Assembly (NCBI GenBank): GCA_945632055.1
Contig: CALZCU010000081.1
Location: 1-5,658 of the forward strand
DNA from: an uncultured Ruminococcus sp.
GTDB lineage: Bacteria > Bacillota > Clostridia > Oscillospirales > Acutalibacteraceae
Reading direction: 5' to 3'
DNA length: 5,658 nt
Shown: positions 1 through 5,057 of the stretch, one piece after another
Layout: the number at the start of each line of letters is the position of its first letter
Position numbering within the stretch: the first letter of the stretch is position 1
The notes under the pieces: generated by a model
What the model saw: the letters and a program-made list of their open reading frames with translations, nothing else
Databases searched by the model: none
What the model was told of the DNA's origin: nothing
Translations under genes and position numbers: made by a program

Positions 1-989
1 CTCTTCTGAAAGACCCCTCAATTGCCACACCACCTCAGCAATACACAAGAAAGCATTACTACCGCTGCAGAAAGTACGATGATGTTACAAAGATGCAGTA
101 CCTCGACATAAATATGTGGATGGTCGGCGATATTCTTTTGAAGGCTGACCGAATGAGTATGGCAAACTCCCTCGAGCTTCGTGTTCCCTTCCTTGACAAG
201 GAGGTGTTCAAGGTTGCTTCTTCGCTTCCCACAAGACTGCGCTGCAACAAGTCGAACACAAAGTACGCTATGAGAAAAGCCGCTGTCCGTCATATGCCGG
301 AGGAAACAGCAGAGAAGGAAAAGCTCGGCTTCCCCGTTCCCACAAGAGTATGGCTCAGAGATGAAAAGTACTACAATGTAGTTAAAAAGAAGTTTACGGG
401 AAAAACTGCCGAGAAGTTCTTTAACACAGAAAAGCTTGTTGAATGGCTTGACGAGCATTTCAGCGGCAAGGAGGACAACAGCCGCAGAGTATGGACTGTT
501 TATGTGTTCCTTGTGTGGTACGACATTTATTTTGACGAGAACAGCAATAAGGTTGAAAAGCCTGTCAACCACCTCGACGAGCTTAAGGCAGTTGCCGAGG
601 CAAGAAGAGAAAAACAGCTTGACGCTCCCGGCGAGGTTATTATGGCGGCGGCAGAAGCAGTTGACGAGGAATATGACGCTCCGAATTTCGGAATTGACAA
701 GAGCGCAGGCAAGGACGCTCCCGATGACGGAAACGAGCCTGCAATTGTTGAAACCGAGGAGGAAGCCGCACCTGCCGAACAGCAGGAGGAGGAGTATGTA
801 AACATCTCAAATCCCGAGGACACAGAGATTTATGAAGCTCCCAGAAAGCCGAAAACTCCGCAGGAGCAGGTACAGATGGCTATTGACGGCATTGAAAAGC
901 GGTCAAAATATCTTGATGAGCCGAATGTAATTTCAGACGAAGCAATTGATGATGTGCTCAGCTCCATAAGCTTTTTCGGTGACGATTAA
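1..989 (+). CDS. asnB: Asparagine synthase (glutamine-hydrolysing), 3' part, with long acidic C-terminal extension
   Basis: This is the C-terminal part of a class II glutamine-dependent asparagine synthetase, which makes asparagine from aspartate, ATP and glutamine-derived ammonia in the cytoplasm. The frame is open from the window edge (first full codon at base 3), so the N-terminal glutaminase domain and the SGGxDS ATP-binding loop lie upstream. The visible synthetase signatures are LLKADRMSMANSLELRVPFLD (codons from about base 138) and KLGFPVPTRVWLRDE (from about base 321). The conserved fold should end near WYDIYF (about base 533), where ordinary AsnB proteins stop. Here about 150 further residues follow. 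They are rich in Glu, Asp, Ala and Pro, and finish with a more ordered-looking tail containing TPQEQVQMAIDGIEKR and DDVLSSISFFGDD. The gene ends in TAA just before a hairpin terminator and is convergent with the M14 peptidase gene. The family call is firm; the role of the extension is unknown. Confidence 0.93.
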   Translation, partial: LLKDPSIATPPQQYTRKHYYRCRKYDDVTKMQYLDINMWMVGDILLKADRMSMANSLELRVPFLDKEVFKVASSLPTRLRCNKSNTKYAMRKAAVRHMPEETAEKEKLGFPVPTRVWLRDEKYYNVVKKKFTGKTAEKFFNTEKLVEWLDEHFSGKEDNSRRVWTVYVFLVWYDIYFDENSNKVEKPVNHLDELKAVAEARREKQLDAPGEVIMAAAEAVDEEYDAPNFGIDKSAGKDAPDDGNEPAIVETEEEAAPAEQQEEEYVNISNPEDTEIYEAPRKPKTPQEQVQMAIDGIEKRSKYLDEPNVISDEAIDDVLSSISFFGDD

Positions 990-996
990 GTAAGCA

Positions 997-1023
997 AAAA
1001 GGGTAACCTAAGGTTACCCTTTT
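997..1023. terminator. Bidirectional intrinsic terminator between asnB and the M14 peptidase gene
   Basis: A 13-bp perfect inverted repeat, aaaagggtaacct / aggttaccctttt, surrounds one formal loop base (1010); the real loop would be 3 to 5 bases. The A-run on one side and T-run on the other give a U-tract in both directions. It sits 7 bases after the asnB stop and 3 bases from the stop of the convergent gene, so it can serve both transcripts. Confidence 0.85.
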
Positions 1024-1026
1024 AAT

Positions 1027-1920
1027 TCAGACAACAACGCCCAGACTCAGAATTTTTCTCAGAATTTCATACTCGCTTTCAAAGTCGGACAGCGGCAGAG
1101 GATTTTCACCCAAGCCCATTTCGATTGTCAGAGCTGGACGGTGGAACCTTTCAATAAACCAATCCTTAAAGCCGCCGCCTGTGGCGATTTCTTCGGGAAA
1201 GGCTATGTTGTATCCGCTTGCCTGTGAAAAAATTGAAGCAAGCCGAAAGCTCAGTACGGGAGTGTTCCTGCCAAACGAGCAGTAAATCTCCCTGCCCTGA
1301 CTGTGCAGTGCAATAGCTCTTTCAAAATCTATACTTCTGCAAAGGTGAGTCAGCGCACGGGTTTCAGGCTCGCTTTCGGGACAGCTACCGCCGAAGCGTG
1401 TCGGCGCAGGAGCATTTATGTTACGGCTGATTTCACGCTTTTTAAGCTCGCACCAGCCTGCGTTAAAGTTGTGATTTATGTCAACACCCCTTGCGTTAGC
1501 CTGCCATTTTCGTGTGCTGTGTGCAGTGCTTTCAACGAGCGGCTTGTGCTTCATTGCGGCGTCACTGCCGTTGAGCGCAATCTCAACGCCGTCGGGATTT
1601 ACGCAGGGAATCACCGTAAGACCTCTGATTTTCAGAAAATCCCCGAGCCTGTATCGCCCGACCTCGCTGTCCTTTTTCATAGACTCGGCGCACTCCTCGA
1701 CAAATTTCAGAAGTGCAAGAACCGTAAGATACTCCGAGCCGTGAAAGCCGCCGCAGTAAAGCACCCTGTGCTTTGTGTTGCCGATGTGCAGAGCGTCAAT
1801 GCATCTTCCGCAGACGCTTTTGCCTATGTAGCTGTGCTTTATGGAGTCGTACTCTTCGCAGATTGATGCGATAATCTCTTTTCTTGTCTGATAATCGGGC
1901 AAAACGCTGTAATTAATCAT
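1027..1920 (-). CDS. M14-family zinc carboxypeptidase, gamma-D-glutamyl-diamino-acid peptidase-like
   Basis: A 297-residue zinc metallopeptidase of family M14. The expected metal ligands are visible: His60 and Glu63 in GGFHGSEYLT, and His206 in ALHSQG. The catalytic Glu267 lies in LTIEMGLGENPLP. VNPDG (107-111), an oxyanion-type Arg144 in NARGVDINHNF and the SEPETRAL segment (183-190) also fit. The SEPET and TIE(M/V)G.GENPLP combination resembles bacterial peptidases that cut the gamma-D-glutamyl-diaminopimelate bond of wall peptides (ENP1/YqgT type). Unlike Bacillus ENP1 there is no LysM domain, signal peptide or membrane segment, so a cytoplasmic role in trimming or recycling imported muropeptides is inferred. 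The start ATG follows a good AAAGGA site (AAAGGAAAGGATTTTTAT). It is divergent from the Nudix gene. The family call is strong; the exact substrate is a guess. Confidence 0.85.
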   Translation of the reverse strand: MINYSVLPDYQTRKEIIASICEEYDSIKHSYIGKSVCGRCIDALHIGNTKHRVLYCGGFHGSEYLTVLALLKFVEECAESMKKDSEVGRYRLGDFLKIRGLTVIPCVNPDGVEIALNGSDAAMKHKPLVESTAHSTRKWQANARGVDINHNFNAGWCELKKREISRNINAPAPTRFGGSCPESEPETRALTHLCRSIDFERAIALHSQGREIYCSFGRNTPVLSFRLASIFSQASGYNIAFPEEIATGGGFKDWFIERFHRPALTIEMGLGENPLPLSDFESEYEILRKILSLGVVV

Positions 1921-1966
1921 ATAAAAATCCTTTCCTTTATATTTTATTTTTTAGAAAGAGGCTGTT
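1921..1966. promoter_or_regulatory. Divergent spacer with both ribosome binding sites and probable promoter DNA
   Basis: This 46-bp AT-rich gap separates the start codons of the M14 peptidase (leftward) and the Nudix hydrolase (rightward). It holds a leftward AAAGGA site and a rightward GAAAGAGG site. TATATT (1938-1943, + strand) and a leftward TAAAAT are possible -10 hexamers, but neither has a convincing -35 at 16 to 18 bp. Part of each promoter would have to lie inside the opposite gene. The ribosome binding sites are clear; the promoters are tentative. Confidence 0.4.
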
Positions 1967-2512
1967 ATGGAACTTACCGAAAAAACTCTGTCGAGCAAAA
2001 GTGTTTTTGACGGCAGAATACTTCATATAACGCTTGACGAAATTGAATTGCCTAACGGCAAAAAATCAAAGCGTGAGGTCGTAAACCACCCCGGCGGAGT
2101 GACCGTTGCCGCAATTGACGAGGATAACAATCTGCTTTTTGTAAGGCAGTTTCGCTATCCCTACAAGGAGATTGTACTCGAGCTTCCTGCAGGCAAGCTC
2201 GAAAAAGGCTCAACTCCGCTTGAAAACGGCAAAAGGGAGCTTCTTGAAGAAACGGGCGCAGAAGGCTACTCCTACATCTCACTCGGTCAACTCTATCCCT
2301 CACCGGGCTACACTTCGGAAATTATTCACCTTTACGCTTGTAGAGTAAAATCGCAGGGCGAAGCAAAACCTGATGACGGAGAGTTTTTGAATGTTGAAAA
2401 AATCCCGCTCGACAAAGCTGTTGAGCTGGTACTGAACAATCAGCTCCCCGACGCAAAAACGCAGGTTGCAGTGCTGAAAACCGCAATGCTGATGAAAAGC
2501 GGTAAGATTTGA
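1967..2512 (+). CDS. nudF: Nudix hydrolase, ADP-ribose pyrophosphatase type
   Basis: A 181-residue Nudix enzyme of the ADP-ribose pyrophosphatase subfamily, predicted to split ADP-ribose (possibly other nucleoside-diphosphate sugars) to AMP and a phosphosugar in the cytoplasm. HPGGVTVAAID (41-51) and VRQFRYP (59-65) are subfamily hallmarks. The Nudix box runs from Gly76 to Ala98 and keeps RELLEETGA (90-98), including the metal-binding EExG glutamates 94 and 95. YPSPGYTSE (110-118) supplies the proline about 15 residues past the box that is typical of ADP-ribose hydrolases. One oddity is that the first Glu of the GX5E consensus is Ser82 (codon tca at 2210-2212). The start ATG is preceded by GAAAGAGG at good spacing. 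ribF follows after 24 bp on the same strand, so co-transcription is likely. A link between ADP-ribose/NAD turnover and flavin synthesis is plausible but not shown. Confidence 0.88.
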   Translation: MELTEKTLSSKSVFDGRILHITLDEIELPNGKKSKREVVNHPGGVTVAAIDEDNNLLFVRQFRYPYKEIVLELPAGKLEKGSTPLENGKRELLEETGAEGYSYISLGQLYPSPGYTSEIIHLYACRVKSQGEAKPDDGEFLNVEKIPLDKAVELVLNNQLPDAKTQVAVLKTAMLMKSGKI

Positions 2513-2536
2513 TTTCCGTGAGGTATAAATATACTT

Positions 2537-3463
2537 ATGCAGAATTTCCTTGAAATATTACACGAACAACAGAATACGGCTATTGCGCTGGGGTATTTTG
2601 ACGGACTGCACAAGGGGCATAGGAATGTGATTTCTCTTGCCTCGGCAGAAAGGAAAAACGGACTTGTTCCCGTCTGCTTCACCTTTTCAAAAAGCCCCAA
2701 AAGCATATTATTCGGCACTCCCGAAAACGCTCTTATGACAAATGCCGATAAAATAAAAACGCTTGATATGCTCGGAATTGAGCGAACATATCAAGCGGAT
2801 TTTGAAAAAATTATGAATATGTCGGCAAACGACTTTGCAAAGAAAATTCTGTTTGACACGCTGAGAGCAAAAAAGCTGTTCTGCGGATTTAACTACCGTT
2901 TCGGAAAAAACGGTGAGGGCAGTGCAGAGGTGCTGAAAAGGCTGTGCGATGAGAACGGAGCTGAGCTTACCGTTGTTCCTGCCGAGGAAAGCGGCGGCGA
3001 TGTTGTATCCTCAACCCTGATTCGCAGACTTATTGCAGACGGCAATGTCAGAAGAGCCAACGAGCTTCTTTGCAGTCGTTTCGGCTTTTGCTCGGTTATT
3101 GAGCACGGAAAACGGCTCGGCAGAGAGCTTGGCACTCCCACGATTAATCAGCCGCTTTTCAGGGAGCTTGTCGTGCCGAAATTCGGCGTCTATGCTTCAA
3201 TAGTCACGCTCGAAAACGGCGAAAGCTACTGCGGAGTTACAAATATCGGGATAAAGCCGACCGTGGGCGGAAGCGTTCCGCTGTGTGAAACCTGGATGCC
3301 GCTGTACAAGGGCGGTGAAATTTACGGACAGACAGCCGACATAAGACTGCTTGATTTTATCCGCCCCGAGAAAAAGTTTTCGGGAATTGACGAGCTGAAA
3401 AACGCAATCCTCGACAACAGCAAAACTGCGCTTGAAATATATGCTGAGCACCTCGGCTCGTAA
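2537..3463 (+). CDS. ribF: Bifunctional riboflavin kinase / FAD synthetase
   Basis: A 308-residue, full-length RibF that phosphorylates riboflavin to FMN and adenylylates FMN to FAD in the cytoplasm. The N-terminal FAD synthetase half shows the nucleotidyltransferase motif GYFDGLHKGH (19-28), GFNYRFGKNGEG (117-128) and SSTLIRRLIADGNVRRAN (158-175). The C-terminal kinase half shows GKRLGRELGTPTIN (191-204), PKFGVYA (214-220), VTNIGIKPT (234-242) and the ET pair at 251-252 carrying the expected catalytic Glu. The usual ETH is ETW here. The start ATG has GTGAGG about 13 bases upstream, a long spacing, but no better in-frame start exists. It probably shares a transcript with the Nudix gene. Its last five codons and stop lie inside a repeat that recurs about 1.05 kb downstream. 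No convincing hairpin terminator follows. Confidence 0.95.
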   Translation: MQNFLEILHEQQNTAIALGYFDGLHKGHRNVISLASAERKNGLVPVCFTFSKSPKSILFGTPENALMTNADKIKTLDMLGIERTYQADFEKIMNMSANDFAKKILFDTLRAKKLFCGFNYRFGKNGEGSAEVLKRLCDENGAELTVVPAEESGGDVVSSTLIRRLIADGNVRRANELLCSRFGFCSVIEHGKRLGRELGTPTINQPLFRELVVPKFGVYASIVTLENGESYCGVTNIGIKPTVGGSVPLCETWMPLYKGGEIYGQTADIRLLDFIRPEKKFSGIDELKNAILDNSKTALEIYAEHLGS

Positions 3464-3476
3464 TTCGTGCAGAAAG
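3446..3476 (+). repeat. Left copy of 31-bp direct repeat, spanning the ribF stop codon
   Basis: This copy contains the final ribF codons (GAG CAC CTC GGC TCG TAA) plus 13 bases beyond. It matches 4497-4527 at 27 of 31 positions. The differences fall at 3449, 3450, 3459 and 3460, and the last 16 bases (taattcgtgcagaaag) are identical. Similarity ends abruptly on both sides. The arrangement resembles the attachment-site duplication left by integration at the 3' end of a gene. Confidence 0.85.
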
Positions 3477-3576
3477 ACTGAATTTTTAAAAACTTTTTCG
3501 CCCGACTGTTTTCAGCAAATTCCCTATTAAATCATCATATTATTTGCGCAATATAGGAATATATAAATCAATCATA

Positions 3577-4437
3577 CTATTCATCCAAAAGAAGTTGACC
3601 ATTCTTGGCTTTGCTTTTCAGTATTTCTAACTGCTCTTTTTCGATTTGTGCAATACTCTTCTTCGGAGTCGGCAAATCCTCAGGCATTGTGCCACCGATT
3701 TTTTCTATAGCTTCTCTTACTTCTTTTCCTACAGCGTGATGAACGGCAGTTGCAGTATTTGCATCTGAAACCTTGTCTTTTCGCAATTTTTCATCGGTTT
3801 GCGAAATTCGGAACAGGTTTGCCGCTAACTCGGTGCTTCCCATATAATCAAGTATTTTTTGACCGACAGCCAAGCCTTTCTTTTTGTGAATTTCATCAAC
3901 AGTCATACCGCCATACAAACCCATATATCCTGCGTTTTGAAAGATAGCAAATTCTTCATTGGTTATAACTCCGGCTTTTCTTGCAGTTTCAGCGAGCAAC
4001 TGATTCCATTGCTTAATATCGCCTCTGACAACCAGTCGGCGACTGTCCTCGTCTAATTGATTGAAGCGATCTGCAACTTCCTGTCGGTAGGTCTGAATTG
4101 CAAAATATGTCTGACCGAGGGCGATGACTTCTTTTCTTGGATCGCCGTTCTGAACTATCAGATAACAGGCATATCTTGTTAATTCATAATCAATTACTGT
4201 CTTGCTTGTAACTCCCGCTTTTACGATTTTCCTGACCTCAGGAAAATCGTCTTCAACGCTTCGTCCGCTGTTTTTACACGCAAGCATTGCCCTACCTATT
4301 ACCTTTGAGAAATTTTCCCATTTTGAGTAATCAAGAGCCTTTGCTAAATCTCTTGCACTCCAATATTCAGTACCGTCAGTACGAATGTTTTTAATTTCTT
4401 CGAAACACTTGTATTCCTTTGCGATTAATTTACTCAT
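3577..4437 (-). CDS. dinD: DinD-like DNA-damage-inducible protein (BRO-N family)
   Basis: A 286-residue protein that closely follows E. coli DinD (about 274 residues) from end to end. Shared stretches include FEEIK (12-16), WSARDLAKALDYS (26-38), RYACYLIVQN (88-97), VIALGQTYFAIQTYRQE (104-120), FAIFQNAGY (163-171), GLYGG (173-177), ILDYMGSTELAANLFR (195-210) and LPTPKKSI (255-262). The N-terminal part is a BRO-N type domain. E. coli DinD is SOS-induced and has been reported to inhibit RecA filament activities; the same role here is inferred from similarity. The ATG at 4437 is chosen because GGAG lies 11 bases upstream. A GTG at 4449 is in frame, but the GGAG overlaps it. The gene faces ribF tail to tail, stands alone between direct repeats and has more AT-rich codons than its neighbours. 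A strong promoter is visible, but no GAAC-N4-GTTC LexA box. Confidence 0.92.
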   Translation of the reverse strand: MSKLIAKEYKCFEEIKNIRTDGTEYWSARDLAKALDYSKWENFSKVIGRAMLACKNSGRSVEDDFPEVRKIVKAGVTSKTVIDYELTRYACYLIVQNGDPRKEVIALGQTYFAIQTYRQEVADRFNQLDEDSRRLVVRGDIKQWNQLLAETARKAGVITNEEFAIFQNAGYMGLYGGMTVDEIHKKKGLAVGQKILDYMGSTELAANLFRISQTDEKLRKDKVSDANTATAVHHAVGKEVREAIEKIGGTMPEDLPTPKKSIAQIEKEQLEILKSKAKNGQLLLDE

Positions 4438-4469
4438 TAAGCATCTCACTCCAATTATTATCCGTGTCC

Positions 4470-4498
4470 ATTATAGCACGCTTTGACAAAAAAGTCGA
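4470..4498 (-). promoter_or_regulatory. Sigma-A-type promoter for dinD
   Basis: On the - strand a perfect TATAAT (4470-4475) lies 17 bp from TCGACT (4493-4498), a 4/6 match to the -35 consensus. This gives a short leader before the GGAG site and the ATG at 4437. The -35 overlaps the edge of the right direct repeat by two bases, so the promoter belongs almost wholly to the dinD segment. A weak dyad, CGTG-N10-CACG (4464-4481), overlaps the -10 and might be an operator, but it is too short to assert. Confidence 0.65.
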
Positions 4499-4527
4499 GT
4501 GCCTCGGCTTTTAATTCGTGCAGAAAG
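4497..4527 (+). repeat. Right copy of 31-bp direct repeat, ribF-tail-like
   Basis: This copy matches the ribF 3' end at 3446-3476 in 27 of 31 bases. Read in the ribF frame it gives Glu-Cys-Leu-Gly-Phe-stop, against Glu-His-Leu-Gly-Ser-stop in ribF. It still looks like a gene end, although no ribF-like reading frame continues upstream. It lies just upstream of the dinD promoter and 11 bases from the terminator hairpin of the glycosylase gene. Confidence 0.85.
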
Positions 4528-4538
4528 GTTAACATAAA

Positions 4539-4575
4539 AACACGCTGAAGCACATCGTTTATGCTTCAGCGTGTT
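4539..4575 (-). terminator. Intrinsic terminator of the pflA-glycosylase operon
   Basis: A 14-bp perfect stem, aacacgctgaagca (4539-4552) with tgcttcagcgtgtt (4562-4575), encloses a 9-base loop. In the leftward direction it is followed by TTTTATGTT. The stop codon of the glycosylase gene (4566-4568) lies inside the stem. T-rich DNA on the other side means it may also stop rightward readthrough from the ribF direction. Confidence 0.85.
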
Positions 4576-5057
4576 ATTATTTTCCAATACTCCAATAATT
4601 TGTCAAGCGAGAATGCCGCATTTGCAGGGCTTGTCGAGGGTAGCTTTACCGCTTCAATTCCTGTCTGCGGAAAAATATGCTTCATATACAGCTTGTGCGC
4701 AAGTGTGCCGTTTGCGAATATTCTGTCAACCTCGCTTCCATTAAGAATCGGTGAAAGGTCATTCGCTACAACATTCTTTATTGAGCTGTCGCTTGAGCCT
4801 GTTATTGTGCAGGAGTGAACCACATCCCAGAGCGCAAGATTGTGCCTTAATATCAGCCGTTTCTTTTCCTCAATGCTCTGCGGTACTTCCTCATCAAAGA
4901 GCATTGCCGTCAGCCTCCAGAATCTGTTCTGCGGATGTCCGTAAAAAAAGCACTGCTCCCTTGACTTGACGGACGGAAAGCTGCCTAAAATCAGCGTTCT
5001 TGAATTTTCATCAAACAGCGGCGGAAACGGATGCAAAATACTTACGGACGAACTCAT
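4566..5057 (-). CDS. Hypoxanthine-DNA glycosylase (deoxyinosine glycosylase, UDG superfamily family 6)
   Basis: A 163-residue single-domain enzyme of the uracil-DNA glycosylase superfamily. It matches the family-6 hypoxanthine-DNA glycosylases, which remove hypoxanthine (deaminated adenine) from DNA. The first motif, LILGSFPSVKSREQ (22-35), is followed by FYGHPQNRFW (38-47), whose Asn44 corresponds to the proposed catalytic Asn of this family. ALWDVV (75-80) and the second motif LPSTSPANAAF (139-149) complete the signature. Length and domain order are normal. The start ATG overlaps the pflA stop as ATGA, with AGAGGG 7 bases upstream inside the pflA end, so translation is probably coupled. The gene closes the operon, with its stop buried in the terminator stem. 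Other UDG families are less likely because the full LGSFPS and LPSTSPAN pair fits family 6. Confidence 0.88.
   Translation of the reverse strand: MSSSVSILHPFPPLFDENSRTLILGSFPSVKSREQCFFYGHPQNRFWRLTAMLFDEEVPQSIEEKKRLILRHNLALWDVVHSCTITGSSDSSIKNVVANDLSPILNGSEVDRIFANGTLAHKLYMKHIFPQTGIEAVKLPSTSPANAAFSLDKLLEYWKIITR

Larger units (their letters stand above)
3464..4527. mobile_element. Putative small inserted segment carrying dinD, bounded by direct repeats
   Basis: Between ribF and the glycosylase gene sits a segment with one complete gene (dinD), its own promoter and AT-rich 3' flanking DNA (3464-3576, no other signal seen). The repeat copies at both ends are offset by 1,051 bp. The dinD codons are more AT-rich (TTA, GAA, GGT, AAT) than the GAC/GAG/CTC/GGC-favouring neighbours. 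Together these suggest acquisition behind ribF. No integrase, transposase or terminal inverted repeat is present, so it could be a cassette, a remnant of a larger element, or the product of recombination between short repeats. The insertion is inferred, not proven. Confidence 0.45.

Noticed and set aside
18..572. Long - strand reading frame of 184 codons opposite asnB
   Set aside because: It is antisense to a clear asparagine synthase, has no recognisable protein features, and is explained by the codon structure of the real gene. The other antisense and offset frames were dropped for the same reason.
1303..1866. + strand reading frame of 187 codons inside the M14 peptidase gene
   Set aside because: The - strand frame carries every catalytic motif of M14 peptidases and a proper ribosome binding site, while this one has neither.
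2524..2529. TATAAA between the Nudix gene and ribF as a separate ribF promoter
   Set aside because: No -35-like hexamer lies at 16 to 18 bp. It sits between the ribosome binding site and the start codon, too close to serve ribF.
3481..3500. A- and T-run after ribF as a terminator
   Set aside because: It is only an AT palindrome with no GC-containing stem, so I would not call it an intrinsic terminator for ribF or dinD.
3544..3551. TTGCGCAA palindrome in the ribF-dinD gap
   Set aside because: An isolated 8-bp palindrome is expected by chance and lies downstream of both genes, where an operator would have no clear target.
4438..4565. LexA/SOS box upstream of dinD
   Set aside because: I looked for GAAC-N4-GTTC and CTGT-N8-ACAG patterns on both strands and found neither.
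3577..5057. dinD and the hypoxanthine-DNA glycosylase as one DNA-repair system
   Set aside because: They are separated by a direct repeat, a strong terminator and an independent dinD promoter, and the glycosylase is coupled to pflA instead. The proximity looks incidental.
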